Positions 46,984 through 55,849 of a DNA stretch of 64,000 bases are shown here, piece by piece (the first letter of the stretch is position 1; every line of letters begins with the position of its first letter). The notes under the pieces are model-generated. The model saw only the letters and a program-made list of their open reading frames with translations, ran no database searches and was not told where the DNA came from. The stretch is from Granulosicoccus sp. (GTDB lineage: Bacteria; Pseudomonadota; Gammaproteobacteria; Granulosicoccales; Granulosicoccaceae): contig JALZUD010000043.1 in the NCBI GenBank assembly GCA_023301725.1, positions 31,163 through 95,162 of the forward strand, written 5' to 3'. Position numbers and translations under genes: made by a program.

Positions 46984-48801
46984 ATGCGAGTCATTAACGC
47001 CACACTTCTCGCGGGCTTAATTGCCATTGCGCTGCCAGCAATGGCAGACAGTGAGCGACCAGATGCTGTTAGCAGCATCAACATTAACGCACAGGCTTCT
47101 GCTATCACCATCTCTTGGAACGAGCCATCAGATAACGTTGGCGTGGATGGTTACAACGTCTATCGCAACGACAGCTACCGCACTACCATATCTTCAACTA
47201 GCTACACAGACACCGACGTCAATTCTGGTACGAGTTACGAGTACTACGTGGTCGCTTTTGATGATGCGCGTAATTACTCAGTGAAAAGCCCAAGGGTATC
47301 GACAACAGCTAGGGGCTCTAGCGGTTCAACCTCAAACAACAGCTCACCTGACACATCTTCCAATCCCTCTACCCCAGTGGCCAGCGGACGACCAACAGCA
47401 CCCGGCAACGTGCGTGCACAGATCAACAGCAGCTCATCTGCAACCATTAGCTGGAACGCCCCTTCAGGTGGCGCCGAAGGCTACAACATCTACGTAGACG
47501 GCAGCTATAACACAACTGTGAAAGGCCGCACCAGCTATACAGCGAACAACCTGTCCAGCTCGCGCACTTACGAATTTGGAGTCGTGGCTTTCCGAAACGA
47601 CGAGTACTCAACCAGATCATCCAGTGTCGATGTCCGGACCAGTGGCAGCTCAAGCCCGTCGGCGCCAACCGACAGCAGCCCGCCACCACCCAGTAACAAC
47701 AATTCTTCAGGCTCTACGGCCACCGGCAGACCTTCAGCACCAACCGGTCTCAGCGCAAGTGTGAACAGTAGCTCCTCTGCAACCCTTAGCTGGAACGCTC
47801 CATCAGGTGGCGCCGAAGGCTACAACATCTACAGAGACGGCAGCTACAACACCACGGTAAAAGGCGGCACCAACTACACAGCCAACAACCTGTCCAGCTC
47901 GCGTAGCTATGAATTTTCCGTCGTGGCTTTCCGTGGCGACGATTACTCCACCAGGTCATCGGGCGTAACTGTTCGCACCAATGGTAGTTCAAGCCAACCT
48001 GCGAGCCCACCACCACCATCGAATAACGATTCAAATAATAGCAACAACGGCAACGACAGCGGCGCAGTACCTGCCAACTACAACTTGGTATTCAGCGATG
48101 AATTCGACGGCAATGGCGTTAATTCTTCCAAATGGAACACCAGCTACCGTTGGGGCGCTGACTTCATTATCAACAATGAAGAACAGTACTATGTTGATAC
48201 ACAGCGAAACTCAGGACTCGGCGTTAATCCTTTTAACACCAATGGCAGCACGCTTACCATCGAAGCCACCAGAACACCTGATTCACTAAGAAGCCGTGTT
48301 CGGAATCAACCTTACCTGTCAGGTGCAATGACCACGTTCAACAAGTTCAGAATGACGTACGGTTATGTCGAGATGCGCGCAAAAATGCCTCGCGGTAAAG
48401 GCTTATGGCCTGCATTCTGGTTGCTACATCAGACCGAAAGTGGAATAAGACCTGAAATCGATGTGGTTGAGTTGCTCGGTGACAATACAAACCGCGCTTA
48501 CCAAACCTACCACTACTTCGAAAACTTCAATCTGCGCTCAACACCTAGCTATCAGGCTAACGGTCCTGACTACGCCAGCGATTTCCACACCTACGGCATG
48601 CTTTGGGAGCCAGGCAAGATCACTTGGTATGTAGACGGCGTTGCCACCAACAGCTTTCAGAGCAGCAATGTACCTAGCGAGAGCATGTACATCTTGCTGA
48701 ATATGGCACTAGGTGGCGCATGGGCAGGCAGCCCGGATGGCAGCACCCAGTTCCCGGCTAAGTTTGAAATCGATTACATACGCGCTTATCAAAGACCTTA
48801 G
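46984..48801 (+). CDS. Secreted beta-glucanase: three FN3 domains and a GH16 catalytic domain
   Basis: The 605-residue protein has a Sec signal peptide (cleavage after A-M-A-D, about residue 21). Three fibronectin type III domains (about 24-110, 135-216, 248-333) are joined by Ser/Pro/Asn-rich linkers. The catalytic domain (about 365-605) has the GH16 signature E-I-D-V-V-E (E491 nucleophile, D493, E496 acid/base). Also visible are 'FSDEFDG', 'YVEMRAKMPRGKGLWPAFWLL' and 'WYVDGV'. GH16 includes laminarinases, lichenases and agarases; a beta-1,3-glucanase role is likely but not proven. An AAGAGAA ribosome site precedes the ATG. Confidence 0.93.
   Translation: MRVINATLLAGLIAIALPAMADSERPDAVSSININAQASAITISWNEPSDNVGVDGYNVYRNDSYRTTISSTSYTDTDVNSGTSYEYYVVAFDDARNYSVKSPRVSTTARGSSGSTSNNSSPDTSSNPSTPVASGRPTAPGNVRAQINSSSSATISWNAPSGGAEGYNIYVDGSYNTTVKGRTSYTANNLSSSRTYEFGVVAFRNDEYSTRSSSVDVRTSGSSSPSAPTDSSPPPPSNNNSSGSTATGRPSAPTGLSASVNSSSSATLSWNAPSGGAEGYNIYRDGSYNTTVKGGTNYTANNLSSSRSYEFSVVAFRGDDYSTRSSGVTVRTNGSSSQPASPPPPSNNDSNNSNNGNDSGAVPANYNLVFSDEFDGNGVNSSKWNTSYRWGADFIINNEEQYYVDTQRNSGLGVNPFNTNGSTLTIEATRTPDSLRSRVRNQPYLSGAMTTFNKFRMTYGYVEMRAKMPRGKGLWPAFWLLHQTESGIRPEIDVVELLGDNTNRAYQTYHYFENFNLRSTPSYQANGPDYASDFHTYGMLWEPGKITWYVDGVATNSFQSSNVPSESMYILLNMALGGAWAGSPDGSTQFPAKFEIDYIRAYQRP
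47425..47996 (+). repeat. Internal duplication of FN3 domains in the GH16 gene
   Basis: Segments 47425-47657 and 47764-47996, offset by 339 bp, are near-identical at the DNA level. They encode FN3 domains two and three (both with 'WNAPSGGAEGYNIY' and 'YTANNLSSSR'). The first FN3 domain is much more divergent, so the duplication is recent relative to it. Confidence 0.93.
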
Positions 48802-48841
48802 TCGCAGCCACTTCAGCACTAGCTAAGCACTAGTCGCAACT

Positions 48842-48873
48842 TAAGTGTGGCCGGGTATTCCCGACCACACTTA
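48842..48873 (+). terminator. Long inverted repeat after the GH16 gene
   Basis: TAAGTGTGG (48842-48850) pairs with CCACACTTA (48865-48873), continued inward by CCGGG/CCCGG-type pairs with one mismatch and a TATT loop. No T-tract follows, so it may be a bidirectional or Rho-assisted end. The rest of the 337-bp gap 48802-49138 shows nothing convincing; a minus-strand 82-codon frame there lacks coding character. Confidence 0.55.
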
Positions 48874-49138
48874 GCTAGCTCTGCATCTTGCAGATTGCAA
48901 CATCCAGGCAGACCCACCTGACAAACGCGCACCTAGCCAGCTACCACTAGCCGGCAACACCTGAACAGTGTGCACCTTTAGCTTCAAAGCTTCGCTTAAA
49001 GCGGTCAGAGTTCCCAAGCCTGCCATTGCATCAAGTATTTTCTTGAAGCAGATCAAGCTTTTGAAGTTGAGGTCGGGCAGACAATTGTCCTCTGCGGTAA
49101 TTTTGGTTTTACACACCAACTAACGCAGCACCTGACAC

Positions 49139-50686
49139 ATGAATCCACCAGCCTACGTACGTAGCATTCAGCTTTTAGACGCTTCAAAAAAGCGTCAAAT
49201 TCTGCCTGCAATTGGCGTGGTAGCCTTATTGGCTGTATCTGGATGTCAGAGTTTCGGCAGCAATAATCCAGAGCAGTTCGACACGAAAGTAACTGTCAAT
49301 TCTCGGACCTACAACACGGAGCTAACCGAGGCGCACAACAGCGGCGAGCCACTCCACACATCTGATTTGGCGAACTCTCTGACTTCACCTAATAGCTATG
49401 ACGGCTTGTGGCTATCTACCATCCACACTGATTTCAAAGTAGCCAAGGCACTGGTAGAGCAAGAGCTTGACGTGGATTTAAGCAACGTCATGCTTCATGT
49501 TGTCAATAACGCGCCTATTAACGCAGAAGTTGTACGCGAAACGGAACGCTTGGTCAGCAGTCAATTCGGCACTGGTGCGTTTGCAGAAGACTTTCTACAA
49601 CAGGTAATGCATCCTTTGGATGGCACCTATGCCGCGCTTTATAGCTCACATCTGTCGAGCATTCTGATCAGCGGCACAATGCTAAACAATTACGAACAAG
49701 GTCTGGATGCCAGTTTGCCCGCATCTGCTAAACACGCAGCACTCATGGTGTTGCTGATACACGAGCTTGTCCATGCAGCAGACGATAAGCGCTATAGAAT
49801 TCACGACAATCGAGCGCTGAACTTTCGTGCCTCATTTGCACAATCAGCAACCTTTGAAGGGCACGCCCAGTGGGTCACTCGGCAAATTTGTGAAAAATCA
49901 GACTGCGTTGTTGGCCTTGAACTCCTTGATCAGTACATGTTCAACACCAATCACAATACAAATGCGCAAGTGCAATCTGTGGATGCGATTAGTCGTAATG
50001 TACTGGAGTATTCTTATATCGAAGGCGAACGATTCATATCAGCACTGGCCGAACGCAGCAACGGTAAACGCCTTCTTGACGACGTGCTAAGCATGCCCCC
50101 TCAGGATCCCATTCAGATCTTAGCTCCGGCAAGCTTTCCGGATATAGCACGTGAGTATCGCAACCAAACATTGATTCAGGCGAGTCGCAATGTTGATCAC
50201 GAATTTGCGCGCAAGCCTTGGATTGGCGTTGAAACCTCACCCCTTAAAGGGGTAGATTTACGCTCTGATCCGGTTCGCCGCCAGGCCGCTGTAGACGGAT
50301 TTACACTGTTAATAAACAGCATGGTTTCCATGCAATTCTACAATCAGGAAGTATTTGGCGCCTCACCGATTGAAGCCACTATTTTGCAGGCAGAAAACCC
50401 GCAAACCGCAAGCTTATTTGCCAACATGCTGCATGGCAATACCCAACAATACGGAGCTCAGGTAAATGACGAACGGTTGAAAATCACAACATCAAATACC
50501 CATGATTCTGACACAATGAGCGTGCACGTTTACCGAACAGCCATTGATGCCGACAGTAGCTATCGCACCACTATAGTGGCTTCAGGGCCCTATGTTGTGC
50601 AAATCTCTGGCAATACAAAACAGCAAGAACTGCTCGAGGATTACGCTATCAAAACACTGATCAATCTGAACTCAGCTCCGGTCTGA
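49139..50686 (+). CDS. Putative zinc metallopeptidase-like lipoprotein
   Basis: The 515-residue protein has a signal with lipobox V-S-G-C (about residue 36). A zincin motif H-E-L-V-H lies at residues 208-212, inside the hydrophobic 'ALMVLLIHELVHAADD' helix. A plausible third ligand is E240 in 'TFEGHAQWV', 28 residues later, as in gluzincins. This suggests a metal-dependent peptidase facing the periplasm, but I do not recognise the family and the C-terminal half (about 350-515) has no known motif. Two Cys in 'QICEKSDCVVG' may pair. It is flanked by a hairpin upstream and converges with the HNH gene. Confidence 0.75.
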   Translation: MNPPAYVRSIQLLDASKKRQILPAIGVVALLAVSGCQSFGSNNPEQFDTKVTVNSRTYNTELTEAHNSGEPLHTSDLANSLTSPNSYDGLWLSTIHTDFKVAKALVEQELDVDLSNVMLHVVNNAPINAEVVRETERLVSSQFGTGAFAEDFLQQVMHPLDGTYAALYSSHLSSILISGTMLNNYEQGLDASLPASAKHAALMVLLIHELVHAADDKRYRIHDNRALNFRASFAQSATFEGHAQWVTRQICEKSDCVVGLELLDQYMFNTNHNTNAQVQSVDAISRNVLEYSYIEGERFISALAERSNGKRLLDDVLSMPPQDPIQILAPASFPDIAREYRNQTLIQASRNVDHEFARKPWIGVETSPLKGVDLRSDPVRRQAAVDGFTLLINSMVSMQFYNQEVFGASPIEATILQAENPQTASLFANMLHGNTQQYGAQVNDERLKITTSNTHDSDTMSVHVYRTAIDADSSYRTTIVASGPYVVQISGNTKQQELLEDYAIKTLINLNSAPV

Positions 50687-50705
50687 GTCAGGCTCATCGA
50701 TTGCA

Positions 50706-51260
50706 CTAAACAAAGGCACTACCGTTTGCCGAGAACCGTGTTTTCAAGAACTCCATCTGATCCGCTAGCACGTCACGATTTGAGAGATAAAAAAACTCGT
50801 AGCGGTTGGGCACAAAAGGCACGGCCAACAGCTGCATGTTGGCAGCTTCAGGGCTCAGATCGCCTTTGCGATTATTACAGCGACGGCAGGCAGTAACGCA
50901 ATTTGTCCACGCATCTTTGCCGCCTCGCGATGTTGGGATAACATGATCTCGCGACAGCTCCGACACCGGATATTCTTGTCCACAATAAAGACACAGTTGC
51001 TGATCTCGGGCAAATAGCAACGAGTTGCTTAATGCCGGAGTGAACTGGTGGTTATCTACTTTTCCATCGCAGGCAATGATACAGGGGAGCTCAAGCTCTG
51101 AACGTTCGCCCTCGTTATTGTAGCCACCGCGAACCCGGACAACAGTCTCTCCCAGACTCCAAATCACCTGCTCTTTTACCAGAAGAGTGGCCGTATCTTG
51201 CCAGCTAAGCCACGCAATCGGCGTACCTGCCTTGTTCAAACGCAAAATTTTGCTGTTCAT
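50706..51260 (-). CDS. HNH endonuclease
   Basis: A 184-residue protein. The C-terminal half is an HNH domain: zinc Cys pairs in 'CLYCGQEY' and 'CRRCNNRKGD', and catalytic 'SRDHVIPTSRGGKDAWTNCV' with the D-H and later N. The N-terminal half (about 1-90) is beta-rich and unlike homing endonuclease targeting regions. Stand-alone genes of this type are common in gammaproteobacterial chromosomes; no intron, restriction or phage genes surround it, so the cellular role is unclear. Confidence 0.9.
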   Translation of the reverse strand: MNSKILRLNKAGTPIAWLSWQDTATLLVKEQVIWSLGETVVRVRGGYNNEGERSELELPCIIACDGKVDNHQFTPALSNSLLFARDQQLCLYCGQEYPVSELSRDHVIPTSRGGKDAWTNCVTACRRCNNRKGDLSPEAANMQLLAVPFVPNRYEFFYLSNRDVLADQMEFLKTRFSANGSAFV

Positions 51261-51409
51261 GATCGTGTCGTAAACTAAAGTGGGTTACCAAAGCTCCCCA
51301 CTGGTATATCACAACAAGGCCTCCGGAATAAAGCCTCTTTTACTTCACGGTGACTCCACTGAAACAATGCTGGCATAACGCAGAATCCGCTGGGCTGCCA
51401 GAACAATCG

Positions 51410-53272
51410 CTAACTCACTCCCAAAAATCCGCCCGATTGACGCTCCCATAAGCGCGCATATAAACCACCAGTACCCATCAACTGCTGATGACTCCCTTGC
51501 TCCACAATAGTGCCTTCATCGATCACGATCAGGCGATCCATGGCCGCTATGGTGGACAATCTGTGCGCAACTGCCAGCACCGTTTTATCTTCCATTAGCT
51601 GCGCCAGCTGCTCCTGAATGGCCGCCTCCACTTCAGAATCCAGAGCCGATGTGGCTTCGTCTAAAATCAGAATGGGCGCATCCTTGAGAATGACTCGTGC
51701 AATCGCAATTCGCTGGCGCTGCCCGCCTGACAGCGTGACACCACGTTCACCCACAAAAGCATCCAAACCCGTGCGCCCTTGCCGATCTGACAATTGTTCG
51801 ATAAACGAGTAAGCCTGTGCACGCCTCGCAGCTTCGATTATCTGCTCATCAGAGGCTCCAGCTCGCCCGTAGCATATATTCTCTCTGATGGAGCGATGCA
51901 GCAAAGAGGTATCTTGTGACACCACGCCAATAGAGGAGCGCACACTATCCTGCGTCAGCGTTGCGATGTTCTGCTCGTCAATCATGATCGCACCTTCATC
52001 CACGTCATGAAAACGCATGAGTAAATTGACTAATGTAGATTTTCCAGCTCCTGAGCGCCCCACAAAACCCACTTTTTCACCCGCATTAATAGAAAAACTG
52101 CAGTGCGTAACAATAGCCGTTGGTTTTTTCGAATTGGCGGATAATGCCGGCGATTGCGAGCCGTACGAGAAACCAACCTGCTCGAAGCGAATCTGCCCAC
52201 CGTCAATCTGCAGATCGGCAGCACCCGGCGTATCGACAATCTCCATGGGCTGCGAGATCGTTTGCATACCGTTTTGAACGGTGCCAATATTTTCGAACAA
52301 CGACGTGATCGTGCGCAATACCCAGCTGGACATTTGATTGAGTCTGATGACAAGGCCGTTGGCTACCGCAATCTCTCCCACCGTGACTGCTTCATTGAGC
52401 CAAAGATACACCGAGACCGCAACCGTACCGCCAATAAGGAGGGTGTTCAGCACAGTCAAAGTGATCGTCATTTGCAAAATGGCGCGCATGAGCACACGAA
52501 ACGCGTTGGTGTGTTTGCGTAAACCCTCACCAGCAAAATCTTCCTCGAGCGAATGATGCGCGAACAGCTTGACCGACTGAATATTGGTGTAACTGTCCAC
52601 CACGCGGCCGATCAGCCCTGAATTGGCTTCAGACAGGCTCGCAGACTTTGCTCTGACCGGTGGCACCATGTACACAATCACCAATACATAGCCAACACTC
52701 CAAAGAATCACCGGCCACAAAAGCAGTGTATTAGCATCAAAAAAGAAAATGAGCGTGCCTGCAAGATAAATCAGCAGCAACCAAACGCCGTCAATAATGT
52801 TCAGCGCGACCTCGCGAAGCGCATGGCCTGTTTGATAGACCTTTTGCGCAATGCGGCCAGCAAAGTCATTTTGAAAAAACCGCATGCTCTGCCGAAGTAC
52901 ATAACGGTGATTATGCCAACGGGTAGAGTTAGACAACCCGGGAGCCAAGGCCAGATTAATGAGCGCTCGACTGCTAAGCAAAGCGGCGGGGCGCACAAGT
53001 ACAACCACCACAAACATCCAGACAAAGGCTTCGCCGTGTTGGTTCATGAAGCCCTCACGCTGGCCAACGCTCATCCAGTCGATAATCTGGCCAAGGTAGA
53101 TATAGACAAACAGCTCACTAACTGCGGCAATGCCTGCAAGCAGTAAAGTCGCCAGAAGCACCTTGCGGTGAGGCTGCAAATAGCAGCGCAAAAACGCAAA
53201 CGTGGTGCTCGGAGGGCGTCGGACATCCTGCCCGTTCATTGGATCAATCAGATTTTCGAAGAAGCGAAACAC
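51410..53272 (-). CDS. ABC transporter, fused permease and ATPase
   Basis: A half-transporter of about 620 residues with six membrane helices (TMD about residues 25-310) and a C-terminal ATPase. Visible are Walker A 'GRSGAGKST', signature 'VTLSGGQRQRIAIARVIL', Walker B 'ILILDEATSALD' and 'AVAHRLSTIAAMDRLIVIDEG'. Homologues begin 'MFRFFE.LIDP', so GTG 53272 ('VFRFFENLIDP') is the likely start; the frame is open to an ATG at 53356. It is of the MsbA/MdlB-like exporter class and probably works as a homodimer; substrate unknown. Confidence 0.93.
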   Translation of the reverse strand: MFRFFENLIDPMNGQDVRRPPSTTFAFLRCYLQPHRKVLLATLLLAGIAAVSELFVYIYLGQIIDWMSVGQREGFMNQHGEAFVWMFVVVVLVRPAALLSSRALINLALAPGLSNSTRWHNHRYVLRQSMRFFQNDFAGRIAQKVYQTGHALREVALNIIDGVWLLLIYLAGTLIFFFDANTLLLWPVILWSVGYVLVIVYMVPPVRAKSASLSEANSGLIGRVVDSYTNIQSVKLFAHHSLEEDFAGEGLRKHTNAFRVLMRAILQMTITLTVLNTLLIGGTVAVSVYLWLNEAVTVGEIAVANGLVIRLNQMSSWVLRTITSLFENIGTVQNGMQTISQPMEIVDTPGAADLQIDGGQIRFEQVGFSYGSQSPALSANSKKPTAIVTHCSFSINAGEKVGFVGRSGAGKSTLVNLLMRFHDVDEGAIMIDEQNIATLTQDSVRSSIGVVSQDTSLLHRSIRENICYGRAGASDEQIIEAARRAQAYSFIEQLSDRQGRTGLDAFVGERGVTLSGGQRQRIAIARVILKDAPILILDEATSALDSEVEAAIQEQLAQLMEDKTVLAVAHRLSTIAAMDRLIVIDEGTIVEQGSHQQLMGTGGLYARLWERQSGGFLGVS

Positions 53273-53518
53273 GAAAAATAGTGGCGTCAGTGAGAGGCTC
53301 ACCAGTGTACGGGATTGAAAGGATTCAGCAGATTTTATGGGAGTAGCTACACCCACTTACACAAGGCGCCTACTCATTTTTTCGTCATAAGCAGAATCTA
53401 TGGACCACTGAGTATTTTTTGTTGTAGCTAGCACAAGTCCTATTACCTAGTATAATAGATGCAATTGAAGCCTGCCTTCATCAATCGTGACTCAACTGCA
53501 TAGATACAACGGGACATA

Positions 53519-54430
53519 ATGGATAAGTACACAGAAATGCTGGTGTTTTCCAAGGCCGCAGATATGGGCAGCTTCTCAGCTGCTGCGCGTGAACTTGATC
53601 TAACACCCTCAGCAGTGAGCAAATTGATCACTCGACTTGAAGACCGGCTCGGTGCTCGGCTGTTTCAACGCACTACCCGCAAACTCAGCATGACCGCCGA
53701 GGGCCACGCATTCAATGACCGGTGTGGTGCCATTCTTGATGAAATCAAGCAAGCTGAGGATGCCGTCATGGCACTTCACGACAAGGTCAGTGGCACATTG
53801 AGGATCACTAGCATCTCAGCCTTTGCTCGTTTGCAAATGGTCAAACTCATGCCCGAATTCATGGCTATGTACCCCGAGCTCAGAGTAGAACTAGAACTGA
53901 GCGAACGCGCCGTTGATCTAGTAGGCGAGAGTGTTGATGTCGCAGTGCTCATGAGTGATGGTCTTACTGATGAATCGCTGGTTGCCAGACGCCTTGCCGT
54001 CAACAAGCGTGTAATTTGTGCATCTCCCGAGTACATTGCCAAGCACGGCACGCCCAAAACCCCCGATGACTTACTCAATCACAATTGCCTGACTCACTCT
54101 GCAATCAGTCATTTTAACGACTGGGAATTCACCACGAACGACGGCATTCAGGTGCAGCGCGTTAAAGGTAATTTCCATACGAACAGCGCCTCTGCGCTTC
54201 ACGAGGCGGTTAAAGCTGGACTGGGTATCGCCAGGTTGGCTACATACGTTGTTCAGCCATCTCTGCTTTCAGGTGAAGCGATACCGATACTGCAGGAGCA
54301 CTCAGCAGATACCTCTTCCATACAGCTTGTCTATCCGCACCGCCGACACTTGAGCAACAAGGTCAGAGTGTTCACCGACTTCATGGTCGGCAAGTTCACA
54401 CCTACACCACCTTGGGAAAACGACAACTAA
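53519..54430 (+). CDS. LysR family transcriptional regulator
   Basis: A 303-residue DNA-binding regulator. The winged helix-turn-helix spans residues 1-60 ('FSKAADMGSFSAAARELDLTPSAVSKLITRLEDRLGARLFQRTTRKLSMTAEG'), and residues about 90-300 form the LysR effector-binding domain. The pattern is that of the DsdC/CrgA-like clade. It is divergent from the ABC transporter gene; a TATAAT at 53451-53456 lies 63 bp upstream of its ATG. Targets unknown; autoregulation and control of the ABC gene are possible from the layout. Confidence 0.93.
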   Translation: MDKYTEMLVFSKAADMGSFSAAARELDLTPSAVSKLITRLEDRLGARLFQRTTRKLSMTAEGHAFNDRCGAILDEIKQAEDAVMALHDKVSGTLRITSISAFARLQMVKLMPEFMAMYPELRVELELSERAVDLVGESVDVAVLMSDGLTDESLVARRLAVNKRVICASPEYIAKHGTPKTPDDLLNHNCLTHSAISHFNDWEFTTNDGIQVQRVKGNFHTNSASALHEAVKAGLGIARLATYVVQPSLLSGEAIPILQEHSADTSSIQLVYPHRRHLSNKVRVFTDFMVGKFTPTPPWENDN

Positions 54431-54513
54431 TAGTCTGTGCGTATGCGTCTCAACCCATGGCCAAGGCTTCAGGCTAGTGCAGCTGTTGCCTTGCCCATCT
54501 CACCGTTCGCACA

Positions 54514-55698
54514 CTAGTCGTGCTGCTGCAATCCGCCTTCCCTGAGCAGTAGACGCTCGAGTGCATGAAGCAAGGAAAGTACTTGATCAACATCGTTATC
54601 AATACTGTGCATGGCATTATCGAGCGTTTCGATCGACGCATTGGTATTGAGTAATTCGATAAAAGCTTCACCTTGCTGATGCAACCGACGCATGGGTTTT
54701 TCTATTTGTTCAAATGCTGGATATTCGGCAAGCTTCTGACCAACACCGAAATACCAAAACCCCAATCTTGATTCGGAAACGTGTAAAGATGATGTAAAGT
54801 CGGCTAGAGACTCCAGGCTTTTGCCATTGCCCAAACGACGACAAAAGGCCGCGTCGAGTAGTCGCTTACGAAATCGCATCAGGTTAAGCGAGACTTTATG
54901 AACCCGTCCCAGTTGCGAGCCTTCAAACTCATGTGGCTGATTGGCGAAAGCAATAAAATCACCTAGCGACATAGGTTTAGAGATGTAAAAACCTTGTGCC
55001 TCCTCACAACCGTGAGCAATCAGAAAATTGTACGCCTCGACGCTTTCGACACCCTCAGCGATCGATGTCATGCCCAGCTCACGCGCCATGGAAATTGCCG
55101 ATCGCACCACATTAAGATTCTGGCGGGAGGTGCCCATGCGTTTCACCACCCCCTGATCCAGCTTCAAGGCATCAAACGGCAACTGGCTAAGCCTGTCGAT
55201 AGAGGAATAACCTGTGCCAAAATCGTCCATCAATATCCTGATGCCCAGCTCTTTAAGACGCAGTAAATCACCACGTACTTTCTCGACATTTCCCATAACC
55301 GCACTTTCAGTTATCTCTACTTGTAACTGATCTGCACGAATCTTTTTGTCATCCAGCGCCTTGCCGATGTGCTGGCTAATCGCGTTGGATGCAAGATCGG
55401 CCGGAGCCACGTTAATAGACAACGACAAGGCTGGCTCTTTTATGGGCAAAAGTGAACTGGCATCAATCACTTGAGCCAACAATCGCAAGGTGAGATCGTG
55501 CAACAGTCCACTGCGCTCTGCCAACGGTAAAAACTCACTGGGGGAAACTATGCCGTTGACACCGTCCGACCAACGCACTAACGCTTCAGCACCAATAAGC
55601 TGCCCGCTGAGCAGACACACCTTGGGCTGGTAGTACAACATCAGCTCATCGTTGAGCATCGCTTGCTGCAGATCGGCTTCGGTCAGAGTTTGATTCAT
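54514..55698 (-). CDS. c-di-GMP phosphodiesterase: EAL domain fused to degenerate CZB domain
   Basis: The 394-residue protein has an EAL domain (residues 1-255) with all catalytic residues visible: E38 in E-A-L-V-R-W, N96, E128, D158 and D159 in 'MDDFGTGYSS', K179 and E215 in 'IAEGVE'. It should hydrolyse cyclic di-GMP in the cytoplasm. The C-terminal part (about 266-385) resembles a chemoreceptor zinc-binding (CZB) domain, with 'SRLGFWYFGVGQKLAEYPAFEQIEKPMRRLH', but the usual Cys is Ser (S310) and one His is Met (M336); H340 remains. No GGDEF or membrane segment. It stands alone. Confidence 0.9.
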   Translation of the reverse strand: MNQTLTEADLQQAMLNDELMLYYQPKVCLLSGQLIGAEALVRWSDGVNGIVSPSEFLPLAERSGLLHDLTLRLLAQVIDASSLLPIKEPALSLSINVAPADLASNAISQHIGKALDDKKIRADQLQVEITESAVMGNVEKVRGDLLRLKELGIRILMDDFGTGYSSIDRLSQLPFDALKLDQGVVKRMGTSRQNLNVVRSAISMARELGMTSIAEGVESVEAYNFLIAHGCEEAQGFYISKPMSLGDFIAFANQPHEFEGSQLGRVHKVSLNLMRFRKRLLDAAFCRRLGNGKSLESLADFTSSLHVSESRLGFWYFGVGQKLAEYPAFEQIEKPMRRLHQQGEAFIELLNTNASIETLDNAMHSIDNDVDQVLSLLHALERLLLREGGLQQHD

Positions 55699-55849
55699 GT
55701 GGCCTTATGATTAATCGCTGCAGCAAAGCAGTCGAGCTTTGCCTGTGCACAGAGTACGTCTCGGCCAAAAGCCTGCGCGCCTTAAGCTTCGCCCTCTAGG
55801 GAAATCAATAGGACCGAAGCACTGGCCCCTCTCCCCTACGCGTGCACTT

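Noticed and set aside
48871..49119. 82-codon minus-strand frame after the GH16 gene
   Set aside because: Overlaps the hairpin end, no recognisable motif and no ribosome site.
50706..51260. HNH gene as part of a mobile intron or defence island
   Set aside because: No intron core, restriction, phage or toxin genes nearby; neighbours are ordinary chromosomal genes.
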